Positions 17,101 through 24,077 of a DNA stretch of 27,769 nt are shown in pieces (positions within the stretch are counted from its first letter, which is position 1; each line of letters starts with the position of its first letter). The notes under the pieces were generated by a model that saw only the letters and a list, made by a program, of their open reading frames with translations, was not told the origin of the DNA and made no database searches. Both the position numbers and the translations under genes were made by a program. The stretch comes from KBS-96 sp049585195 (lineage in GTDB: Bacteria; Acidobacteriota; Terriglobia; Bryobacterales; Bryobacteraceae). The stretch spans positions 1 to 27,769 of the forward strand of contig JBAUZG010000270.1 of assembly GCA_049585195.1 (NCBI GenBank), given 5' to 3'.

Positions 17101-17330
17101 CCTTCGCCTTCATTCTGGGCTGCGTTCCTTTGTGGACGGCCTCGGGCTCGGGCGCTGCCGGCCGGCGCATTCTCGGGACTGTGGTAATTGGCGGGATGCT
17201 GGCGGCTTCTCTAATCGCGATTTTCCTGATTCCGGTGACTTTCGATGTGGTCGAAACGTTGAGCGCGAAATTCAAGCGCAAGAAGGTGGGAGAGCCGGAA
17301 ATAGAGACGGAAGGAGAGCTGGCGCGATGA
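14169..17330 (+). CDS. RND multidrug efflux pump, HAE1/AcrB family
   Basis: A 1053-residue inner-membrane proton/drug antiporter of normal AcrB length. It has the N-terminal helix MAKFFINRPIVAMVIAIVMV, two large periplasmic loops (about 30-335 and 560-870) and twelve predicted helices. The proton-relay residues are in place: Asp408 and Asp409 in GLVVDDAIVVVEAVE of helix 4, and Lys940 in IGLSAKNAILIVEF of helix 10, which equal AcrB Asp407, Asp408 and Lys940. The conserved FIPGITGRLYQQFAVTIAIS segment is also present. Substrates cannot be read from the sequence. The channel gene starts inside its stop codon (ATGA overlap at 17327-17330), indicating translational coupling. Confidence 0.96.
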   Translation: MAKFFINRPIVAMVIAIVMVIVGFVSLLSLPTGQFPNIVPPEIWVQALYPGADAQTLEQSVATPLEQQISGVDNMNYMYSVNANNGQTQITVDFDVKTDPNIDQVLTQLRTSQAQSQLPSEVNTAGLVIQKSLTSPLMLISLYSPKDTYDSTFLANYAYINLVDELTRVKGISRVQVFGAGQYATRIWVKPDQLAKLGVTVPQIINAVQTQNTVNPAGQIGGEPIPSGQQFTYTVRAEGRLVSPEQFDNIILRANPDGSSLRLKDVARTELGAQTYNLAGRYNGKPSAIVALYQLPGSNAVEAAQGVRKRIAQLQQRFPQDLAYDVSLDTTKAVTAGIKEIEFTLFEALALVVVVVYIFLQGWRATLIPLLAVPVSLIGTFIVFPMLGFSVNTLSLFGLVLAIGLVVDDAIVVVEAVEHHIEEGMTARDAALKAMEEVSGPVVAIALILAAVFIPTAFIPGITGRLYQQFAVTIAISVLFSAFNALSLSPALSALLLKPRKRTRGPLGAFFRWFNRGFGRAREGYLSFSGLLIRKWGVSFVFLALAGLAAVLLGGRLPTAFLPEEDQGYMFVAMQLPDASSLERTSDAARKVENVLLKTPGVQGCVSVIGFSLLSLVQNTYSAFFFVPLKDWDQRTKPEEQYTAIQAHVAQQLSQIREGLAFSFSPPAIPGVGTSGGATFVLEDRSGADQEFLTKNVNTFLEAARKRKELMSVATTYLPNVPQVYADVDRAKVMRQGVNIGDVYETMQTFMGGYLVNYFNRFGRQWQVYVEAEGDSRTRPENIGQFYVTGSNGGMVPLSAVTDIHAMNGPEFTMRYNEYHSAQIFATAAPGYSSGQVTHALEEVFSQTMPREMGFDYMGMSFQEQKAAQGVSSGAVFGLSLLFVFLILAALYESWSLPFSVLLGVPIAVFGAYLTLFARKLENDVYAQIGLVMLIGLSAKNAILIVEFAKYEYEKGKGIAEAALAGARLRLRPILMTAFAFILGCVPLWTASGSGAAGRRILGTVVIGGMLAASLIAIFLIPVTFDVVETLSAKFKRKKVGEPEIETEGELAR

Positions 17331-18730
17331 GGCGTCTGTATTTGTGGCCGTTGCTCGCGGTGCTGCTGTTCCAGGCAGCCTGCCTGATGGGGCCGAACTA
17401 CAAAAGACCCCAGGTTGCCGTTCCGCCCGCATATCGTGGTCCGGATGGAAGCGCGGACGGCACGGCAACGGAGAGCTCGCTGGGCGATGCGAAGTGGTGG
17501 ACTGTTTTCCAGGACGAAGAATTGCAGAAGCTGATACGCGTCGCGCTCCAGCAAAGTTACGACTTGCGTTTGGCGGCGACGCGTGTCGATCAGGCGCGAG
17601 CGGAGCTTATCGCGACACGTTCGAATCAGTTCCCGACTGTAAGCGGAGTGCTGGAAGACACAGGCCTTCGTAGTCCTCCGCTCGGCGGCGGCTTCCCAAC
17701 TTTCACGTACAATGCGATTGAGTTGGGCTTCTCCGCCTCCTGGGACCTTGACTTTTGGGGCAAATACAGGCGAGCCACGGAAGCGGCTCGCGCCACTCTG
17801 CTTGGCAATCAGTGGGCTCAGCGCGCTGTTGTCAGTACTCTTGTGTCGAACGTAGCTACAGCGTATTTCACGCTGCGCGAACTGGACCTGCAACTCGAGA
17901 TTTCTCAGCGAACGCTTGGCTCGCGGCAACAGTCTTTAATGCTGACGCGGGCGCTAGTGAATGGAGGCGCTTCGCCGCTCCTCGACCAGCGGCAGGCGGA
18001 GCAGCTTGTAGAGACGGCCGCAACCACCATTCCGGACCTCGAGCGTCAAATTCAACAGCAGGAGAACACAATTACCACTCTGCTGGGCCTGAACCCTGGT
18101 CCAATTGCGCGCGGCCGGGCGCTGATCGACCAGCCATTGCCGCAATCGATTCCGCCGGGACTGCCTTCGAGCTTACTCGAACGGCGGCCGGATATACGGG
18201 AGGCGGAGCAGAATCTGATTGCGGCCAATGCTCAAATTGGCGTGGCGCGGGCCGCGTTTTTCCCCGATATTTCGCTCACTGGATTGGCGGGAATTCAGAG
18301 CGGCTCGCTGACAACGCTTTTCCGCGGCAGCTCGCGGGCGTGGACTTATACCGGGTCGGCTACCGAGCCCATTTTTACGGCGGGCAAGCTGAAGGCGAAC
18401 CTGAGGCTGGCGGAAGCACAGCAGCAACAAGCATTACTGACTTACCAGCAGACTATCCAGCAGGCCTTCCGGGATGTTTCGAATGCGTTAATCGCGTATC
18501 AAAAATACCGGGTGGTACGCGAGCATCAGATGGCGCTGGCCTCGGCGGCAAAGGATGCATCCGATTTGTCGCATACGCGGTACCAGGGCGGAGCGACCAG
18601 CTATTTGGAAGTGCTGACGAACGAGACAAATTATTATTCAGCGGAATTGAACCTGGCGGCCGCGCGGCTGAACGAGCGTCTGGCGCTGGTTGAGGTGTAC
18701 AACTCGCTGGGCGGCGGATGGCAACTGTAA
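17327..18730 (+). CDS. RND outer-membrane efflux channel lipoprotein (NodT/OprM family)
   Basis: A 467-residue outer-membrane factor that completes the tripartite pump. The start at 17327 is preceded by GGAAGGAGAG and overlaps the pump stop by 4 bases; a longer open frame from 17132 lies inside the pump gene. The signal MRRLYLWPLLAVLLFQAAC has a lipobox-like end (QAAC, Cys19), followed by the family hallmark MGPNYKRP. Two OEP repeats (about 60-250 and 265-460) form the TolC-like barrel and coiled-coil tunnel, including LPSSLLERRPDIREAEQNLI and AFFPDISLTG, typical of the NodT group. It is the last gene of the operon. No local TetR or MarR regulator is present. Confidence 0.95.
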   Translation: MRRLYLWPLLAVLLFQAACLMGPNYKRPQVAVPPAYRGPDGSADGTATESSLGDAKWWTVFQDEELQKLIRVALQQSYDLRLAATRVDQARAELIATRSNQFPTVSGVLEDTGLRSPPLGGGFPTFTYNAIELGFSASWDLDFWGKYRRATEAARATLLGNQWAQRAVVSTLVSNVATAYFTLRELDLQLEISQRTLGSRQQSLMLTRALVNGGASPLLDQRQAEQLVETAATTIPDLERQIQQQENTITTLLGLNPGPIARGRALIDQPLPQSIPPGLPSSLLERRPDIREAEQNLIAANAQIGVARAAFFPDISLTGLAGIQSGSLTTLFRGSSRAWTYTGSATEPIFTAGKLKANLRLAEAQQQQALLTYQQTIQQAFRDVSNALIAYQKYRVVREHQMALASAAKDASDLSHTRYQGGATSYLEVLTNETNYYSAELNLAAARLNERLALVEVYNSLGGGWQL

Positions 18731-18762
18731 AGTGGAGCTTTCAGCCATCAGCAGCGGGCCTA

Positions 18763-18968
18763 ACTTCGTCACGACCAATCCTCTGAAAAACATGCGGAAG
18801 ACCGCTCCCTCGCGGTCGCGGCTCGGTTCCGGGGTTGCGGTCTTTCATCAGCTTTGGTGGCCCGCAGGGCCATCGGAACTCCGTGGCGGTCGTGGCTCGG
18901 AAACGAAGCTTGTGGATTCAACTGTTGGGCCGAGCCGCGCACGCAAGTAAGCGGTCCGGTGACGAAGT
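18763..18968. mobile_element. REPIN/MITE-like inverted-repeat element
   Basis: The outer arms ACTTCGTCAC (18763-18772) and GTGACGAAGT (18959-18968) are perfect complements. Inner arms at 18800-18826 and 18930-18956 are inverted copies of a 27-base unit matching at 22 of 27 positions. The unit carries its own hairpin (GACCGC-TCCCTC-GCGGTC) and ends GGCTCGG. A third degenerate copy lies at about 18883-18900. The left unit recurs exactly at 24130-24157. There is no coding capacity, so any movement would need a protein encoded elsewhere. Confidence 0.7.
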
Positions 18969-18970
18969 TC

Positions 18971-19001
18971 GGCTAGCCATCGGCTAGCCAAACGGCTAGC
19001 C
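18971..19001. repeat. three GGCTAGCC palindromes
   Basis: Copies at 18971-18978, 18982-18989 and 18994-19001. Each is self-complementary and neighbouring copies can pair into 8-bp stems with 3-4 base loops. It lies 12 bases past the stop of the minus-strand regulator, so it may act as a terminator for that gene, though without a U-run. Confidence 0.6.
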
Positions 19002-19012
19002 ATCAGCACCAA

Positions 19013-20401
19013 TTACTGCAGGGGATAGCGGTAGGCGATGAGTTCCGGGTCGGCGTAGCCGCCCGCGATGGCGGTTAGTCCGAGCAAAACCTCGAACGGC
19101 TTTATCGATTTGTCATCCTTTTGCCCGATGCGCCGCAGAAGCGTACTGAACCGTTTCGGATTGGTGACGAATTCGCCGGCGGCTTCAGTACCTTCCATAC
19201 TGAGGCCTTCGACAATAAGCACGTGACCACGGTCGGTGGGGCTTGGCAGTAGAGCCGCTACTGCATAGGATTCAATGAGCTTGGTTTCCGGGCCTTGCAC
19301 CGAAAGGCTGCTATCAAGGGCTACAAGATTCGGCTCGCCGGGTTTGGGGGAGCGATTACGGAATGCGGGTCCGTGACGGCTGCGATCGTACTCGAGCACG
19401 AAATTCATTCGCGGCTCGAACAGCTCGACCCACGGATTCGAGCGCCGGCTGCCTATCAGCACCAGATTACCTGTGCGCACTTCGTGAATGTCCACGTTTC
19501 TCGCGAACTTCACCCGGACGCGGCCATTGTAAGAGCCGGCGATTTCCGCGATTCGCACGGCGAGACTAAGGTCCGCTGGACTGGTAAAACGGCGGATGGC
19601 GATCTCGCGCATCTTAAGATCTGTAGTCGCGCCTTCGGCATACCATCGGCGGCTGAGATAATCCCCCAAATTGAGGCTGCGATCTGTAATGTCTTGCCAA
19701 AGCGCAAAGCCCGCGTCGGCGGCAACAACGGTGAGTTCCGGTCCGCCAGTTGGGAAAAGCTGCGCCCATAAAGGGCCGGTTGTCTGGTTCGAGGAGGAAT
19801 CTGAAACCGATTTGGCCCTGTGCATGGACCAAAGCAACGGGACAACGGCGGCGACGAGGGCGGCGACGACTGACAAAGCGGCGGCGCGAATGCCGAAGCG
19901 GCGCCATTTCGGACTTGTGTGAACTTCACGCGAAGGATCGTTGCTCGACGTCGGGGGCGGGGAAACGGGCGGGTCCGGCACGTAATTCAGGGCCGGGATA
20001 CGCGGCTCAAAAACTGGAATGTAATGCCCCTTCGGTATAGAAACAACGACCGGCTCGTCGAGGCCTTCGCCCGCGAAATATTCGCTCAGCCGCTGACGCA
20101 GTTGGCGTGCGCGGACGCGAACGATATTGTCTTCGGCCGGGTCGTAGTCCGGCTTGCGTCCCAGGACGCGGCTTCCGATTTGCTGTTCTTTGATGGCATC
20201 CAACCGCCCGGCGATGGCATGCTCGCCGACATAGAGCAGGAAAGCCCTCAGGGTGTGACAGGTAGAAAATGAACGGCTGTTTGCGATTCGATGCAACAGC
20301 TCCAGATGCTGTTTCCCATCGGATGAGCAGACAGGCGATGGGTGCCGTTGTGCGCGTTCAAAGGGGATCTGGGAAACGTGTTCGTCCTCAAGCTGCTCCA
20401 T
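19013..20401 (-). CDS. membrane-anchored winged-helix-like regulator
   Basis: A 462-residue protein with no export signal. The N-terminal region (about 31-131: LLHRIANSRSFSTCHTLRAF, KEQQIGSRVLGRKPDYDPAE, DNIVRVRARQLRQRLSEYF, VVVSIPKGHYIPVFEP) matches a domain common in Acidobacteria that resembles OmpR/CadC-type winged helices. A Pro/Ser-rich linker (134-165) leads to one membrane helix (about 171-192) and a 270-residue extracytoplasmic domain I do not recognise, except that it contains a stretch resembling ligand-binding folds (ELTVVAADAGFALWQDI). This gives a CadC-like layout: DNA-binding inside, sensor outside. It is divergent from the TonB receptor operon across 136 bp holding a palindrome, which makes local control the best guess. 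Confidence 0.8.
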   Translation of the reverse strand: MEQLEDEHVSQIPFERAQRHPSPVCSSDGKQHLELLHRIANSRSFSTCHTLRAFLLYVGEHAIAGRLDAIKEQQIGSRVLGRKPDYDPAEDNIVRVRARQLRQRLSEYFAGEGLDEPVVVSIPKGHYIPVFEPRIPALNYVPDPPVSPPPTSSNDPSREVHTSPKWRRFGIRAAALSVVAALVAAVVPLLWSMHRAKSVSDSSSNQTTGPLWAQLFPTGGPELTVVAADAGFALWQDITDRSLNLGDYLSRRWYAEGATTDLKMREIAIRRFTSPADLSLAVRIAEIAGSYNGRVRVKFARNVDIHEVRTGNLVLIGSRRSNPWVELFEPRMNFVLEYDRSRHGPAFRNRSPKPGEPNLVALDSSLSVQGPETKLIESYAVAALLPSPTDRGHVLIVEGLSMEGTEAAGEFVTNPKRFSTLLRRIGQKDDKSIKPFEVLLGLTAIAGGYADPELIAYRYPLQ

Positions 20402-20445
20402 AGCCGCAAGTTGTCACGTACAGCTTATCGCAGGTTCGCGAAGTC

Positions 20446-20462
20446 ACAGTAAATTTTACTGT
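20446..20462. promoter_or_regulatory. 17-bp palindromic operator candidate
   Basis: ACAGTAAATTTTACTGT has perfect 8-base arms (ACAGTAAA / TTTACTGT) around one central T. It lies between the divergent regulator and receptor starts, 45 bp from the former and 75 bp from the latter, in a locally AT-rich patch. A dimeric regulator site is the natural reading. Confidence 0.65.
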
Positions 20463-20494
20463 AATCCTTCCTGTTTTTCCGCGAAGTGGAATGA

Positions 20495-20500
20495 CATAAT
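20495..20500 (+). promoter_or_regulatory. possible -10 element of the receptor operon
   Basis: CATAAT resembles TATAAT and is 38 bases before the receptor ATG. The expected -35 position (TGTTTT near 20472) is a poor match, so an activator bound at the palindrome just upstream would fit. Confidence 0.3.
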
Positions 20501-20537
20501 CGCCTCACACGAGAGGAGTTGAGGGGTCAAGCGCGCT

Positions 20538-23500
20538 ATGGAAGACTTGTTGGGTGGAGTGAAGCGGAATTGTGCGAATGTGTTGGTTGCATTCGTTATA
20601 TCGGCTGTTCTGGCGTTTCCAATTGGAGCGTGGGCACAGGGAGCCGGTACTCTTACGGGCCGGATGACAGACCCATCGGGCGCAACGGTATCGGGCGCGA
20701 CGGTATCGATCGTAAACGAAGCCACCCAGGTCACAACGAACGCCGTAACGACTTCCGGCGGCACTTATACGGCCTCGAACCTTCCCCCGGGAACCTACGA
20801 TATTACTGTCTCTGCTTCGGGCTTCAAGGAATTTAAGCAGACCGGCATCACCGTCGCTGTTGCGACGACCAGCACGCTGGACGTGTCTCTCCAGATTGGC
20901 AATACCTCCGAATCTGTCGAAGTTCGCGGGGATGTCAGCCAGGTTGAAAGCCAAACTTCGGAGCTGGGCACGTCGGTTAATCCGCAATTAATAGCCGATC
21001 TGCCGCTGCAAGTGGCGGGCCAGGTTCGCAACCCCATACAATTCGTCGAACTAACGCCTGGATTCACGGGCAATCTGCCCAATACTCCCACCAGCCAGCT
21101 CTCGTTCAAAATCAATGGCGGGCAGGAGGGCGGTGTCGACGTTTTGGTAGATGGAGCCAGCATCTCGCTTACGCATCCGAATCTTCAAATGAATTATGGC
21201 GTGGGCACCGACGCTGTCGCCGAGTTTCGGGTGCTGACGGCCACGTTTCCAGCACAATACGGCCGAGCCACGGGAGGCATCGTCGATTTGGTTACGAAAT
21301 CAGGCACAAATCAGCTTCATGGCACGGCATACGAGATTCTGCGGAACGAAGTTCTGGACGCCAACGGCTGGTACAACAACTACAAAGGCGTGCAGCGCCA
21401 ACCGGACAATCAGAACGATTTTGGTTTCGAGGTAGCGGGTCCTGTCTGGCTTCCGAAAATCTACAACGGAAAAGACAAGACGTTCTTCATGTTCAACACG
21501 GAATTCTATCGGTACAAGTCCGGATCGGCCGGCCCCACTACGGTGCCGGACCCGGCGTGGGACCAGGGGAATTTCTCGAATCTTCTGACGCCGACGACGT
21601 CGCTGGGCGTTACCTATCCGGCGCACCAGCTTTACGATTACACGACGTGTGTTTCCGGACCGCCATGCCAGCCATACGCTGGCAATATCATTCCGATGAG
21701 CCGCATCGACGGTGTCGTTAAGAACGCGATGGCGTTTTTCCCTAAGGCCCAGAACAACAACGTCTATAACAATTTCGAAAATACGACGATCAACCAATAT
21801 AAAGCTAACCTGTACACCGCGAAGATAGACGAGTACATCACGCCCAAACAAAGAATCTCGGGAAGCTGGAGCTACGAGAACATGCCGCTGACGCAAACCC
21901 AGGCACTCGGAACCATTTGGACCAGCGAAAACCCGACTCAACATACCGATTACGGCCGGTTCAACTACACCGACACGATCAGCCCGACGCTGTTAAACGA
22001 GTTCAATTTCGGGTTCTCGCGCACCGACCGTGCCGAGGTGAATATGCTCTCGACGTTGGGCAAGAACCTGGCTGCTCAGATCGGTCTCAAGGGCGTAACC
22101 GATGCGCAGCTTCCTTCGTTCTTGCCGGGCGGCGTCACGGCCAGCCCGGACAGCGCCGATTCGACCTTTATCGATAACGATTACGAGTTTGACGACAACG
22201 TGAGCTGGATCAAAGGGCGGCACAGTTTCATTTTTGGAATTGACCACCGGCGATTGGAGTTCGACACCAATCAACTCGCCTATTCTTCCGGCCGGTTCAT
22301 CTTCTCGGCGGCGCAGACGTCAAACCTGATCGATCCGAATTCCGGCTTTTCGTACGCCAGCCTGTTTCTGGGAGCCGTGAGCACTGCCTGGATACCAACG
22401 CCTCAGGACATCGGCATGCGCACCCGCTATTGGGCCACGTTCGTTCAGGACGATTTCAAGGTTAGCCAGAAACTGACGCTGAACCTCGGATTCCGCTATG
22501 AAATTCCGACGCCGGTGACGGAAGCGCACAACCGGATGTCGTGGATGGATCCGACCGTTCCGAATCCCGGAGCAGGCGGACTGCCGGGGGCGTATGTGTT
22601 TGCGGGTTCGGGGTCCGGGCGAACGGGCCTCAGTACGCCTCAAAGCACTTACTACAAATCGTTAGCGCCGCGCGTGGGCTTCGCTTATGCGTTAACTTCC
22701 AACACTGTGATTCGCAGCGCATACGGTATCTACTATTCGCCGATTATCGTGAACGGCTTCGCCCAAACGGATAGCGCCGGGTTTTCCAATCCCTTCCGGA
22801 TCAACGCGCCTACAGGAAGCAACCAACCGGTGATAAGACCGGACCAGATCACCGCGTATCCAGGCGCGCTGCCGCCTTTCATCAACCCCACGATTTCGAA
22901 CGGCTCCACGGGCGGGCAGCCGAGCGTGATTCTCTCCAATACCGACGAACCGGGCCGAATTCAGAACTGGACGTTTGATGTTCAGCATCAGTTCGCGAAG
23001 GACTTCATGGTCGATGTAGGTTACGTAGGCGCGCATGGCGACCATTTGCAGGCCGAGCAGCGGGCTCCCAATCAATTGAATCCTTCTTATCTGTCAAAGG
23101 GCGCTTGCTTGAACGTGCTGATTACGCAGCAGACCACCAAGCCGGCTTGCGCGGGGCAGACGCCGGTTCCGATTCCCTATCCGAATTTCGTGAGCGATTG
23201 GGGCAACCAGGCGACCGTTGCGCAAGCGCTGCGGCCGTTCCCGCAGTACACCGACTTCAGCCTGGACAATTCGTCGGAGGGGAACCCGTTTGGCTTCTAT
23301 ACGTATGAAGCGTTGCAGGCCAAACTGCAGAAACGGTTTTCGGCGGGATTGACACTACTCGCAAGCTACGCGTGGGCGAAAACGCTGACGAACGCCGACG
23401 GGGCCTATCCGCCGGAAGGCGGCTGGAACACGCAGGCTCAGGTCAACATGCAAAACAACTATAATGCTGGAGCCGAGAAATCGCTCAGCGCGCAGGACGT

Positions 23501-24077
23501 GCCGCAATCGTTTGTTTTGAGCTACAGCTACGAGCTGCCGTTCGGCAAGGGAAAGCCACTTCTGAATAGCGGCGGCCGAGTGGTGAACGCAATTGTAAGC
23601 GGGTGGAACGTGGGAGCTATTCAAACCTACACCAGCGGCACACCGATTTCGATTAATTGCGGCGGCAGTTATATCAGCGGGCTGTTTAACCCGTCGTGCC
23701 GCGTAAACGTTGTTCCGGGCGTGAGCGACACACTTTCTAATCAAGGGCCGTTCGTTTTCGGGGAAAGCAAGGCATTTAACCCGGCGGCCTTTTCGCAGCC
23801 CGCGAGCTTTACGCTGGGGGATGCTTCGCGCGTTTCGAACATCCGGCTCCCAATGTATCTGGACGAGGACATATCGGTCGAGAAGAGGTTCTCAATCCGG
23901 GAAAAGGTCAATGCCGTCTTCCGCATGGAGGCTTTTAATGCGTTCAATCGGCACCGATTTGGCAGTGCCAACAGCACCAGCGGCATCGACAATACAGTGA
24001 CCGACCCCAGTTTCGGGCAATATACATCGGCCCAGGGCAATCGAAGTATGCAGGCCAGTCTGCGGCTTTCGTTTTGA
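20538..24077 (+). CDS. TonB-dependent receptor, Oar-like, with carboxypeptidase-regulatory-like domain
   Basis: A 1179-residue outer-membrane protein with a signal peptide (hydrophobic 14-32, cleavage after AWA at 33). An N-terminal CarboxypepD_reg / TonB-C-like beta-sandwich follows (about 35-120: GTLTGRMTDPSGATVSGATV...NLPPGTYDITVSASGF), then a plug domain (about 125-260: LIADLPLQVAGQVRNPIQFV, NGGQEGGVDVLVDGASI, GRATGGIVDLVTKSGTN) and a large barrel ending in an aromatic residue (MQASLRLSF). This is the Oar-like family much expanded in Acidobacteria, thought to import large substrates such as glycans or peptides. An in-frame 15-bp duplication encodes GATVSGATVS near residues 48-57. GAGGGG lies 11 bases before the ATG. 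It is the first gene of a three-gene operon. Confidence 0.93.
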   Translation: MEDLLGGVKRNCANVLVAFVISAVLAFPIGAWAQGAGTLTGRMTDPSGATVSGATVSIVNEATQVTTNAVTTSGGTYTASNLPPGTYDITVSASGFKEFKQTGITVAVATTSTLDVSLQIGNTSESVEVRGDVSQVESQTSELGTSVNPQLIADLPLQVAGQVRNPIQFVELTPGFTGNLPNTPTSQLSFKINGGQEGGVDVLVDGASISLTHPNLQMNYGVGTDAVAEFRVLTATFPAQYGRATGGIVDLVTKSGTNQLHGTAYEILRNEVLDANGWYNNYKGVQRQPDNQNDFGFEVAGPVWLPKIYNGKDKTFFMFNTEFYRYKSGSAGPTTVPDPAWDQGNFSNLLTPTTSLGVTYPAHQLYDYTTCVSGPPCQPYAGNIIPMSRIDGVVKNAMAFFPKAQNNNVYNNFENTTINQYKANLYTAKIDEYITPKQRISGSWSYENMPLTQTQALGTIWTSENPTQHTDYGRFNYTDTISPTLLNEFNFGFSRTDRAEVNMLSTLGKNLAAQIGLKGVTDAQLPSFLPGGVTASPDSADSTFIDNDYEFDDNVSWIKGRHSFIFGIDHRRLEFDTNQLAYSSGRFIFSAAQTSNLIDPNSGFSYASLFLGAVSTAWIPTPQDIGMRTRYWATFVQDDFKVSQKLTLNLGFRYEIPTPVTEAHNRMSWMDPTVPNPGAGGLPGAYVFAGSGSGRTGLSTPQSTYYKSLAPRVGFAYALTSNTVIRSAYGIYYSPIIVNGFAQTDSAGFSNPFRINAPTGSNQPVIRPDQITAYPGALPPFINPTISNGSTGGQPSVILSNTDEPGRIQNWTFDVQHQFAKDFMVDVGYVGAHGDHLQAEQRAPNQLNPSYLSKGACLNVLITQQTTKPACAGQTPVPIPYPNFVSDWGNQATVAQALRPFPQYTDFSLDNSSEGNPFGFYTYEALQAKLQKRFSAGLTLLASYAWAKTLTNADGAYPPEGGWNTQAQVNMQNNYNAGAEKSLSAQDVPQSFVLSYSYELPFGKGKPLLNSGGRVVNAIVSGWNVGAIQTYTSGTPISINCGGSYISGLFNPSCRVNVVPGVSDTLSNQGPFVFGESKAFNPAAFSQPASFTLGDASRVSNIRLPMYLDEDISVEKRFSIREKVNAVFRMEAFNAFNRHRFGSANSTSGIDNTVTDPSFGQYTSAQGNRSMQASLRLSF

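Larger units (their letters stand above)
18731..19012. other. composite repeat region between convergent genes
   Basis: 282 bp between the ends of the efflux channel and the regulator. It holds the long inverted repeat at 18763-18968, three GGCTAGCC palindromes at 18971-19001 and an 11-bp direct repeat (AGCCATCAGCA at 18743-18753 and 18998-19008) around them. No gene is supported. The palindromes could end transcription from both sides. Confidence 0.7.

Noticed and set aside
17132..17326. 65-codon extension of the outer-membrane channel
   Set aside because: It lies inside the pump gene in another frame. The lipoprotein signal and ribosome site place the start at 17327.
18690..18950. Plus-strand open frame of 86 codons over the repeat region
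   Set aside because: Its translation comes from the REP-like element and it overlaps the channel gene end; not a gene.
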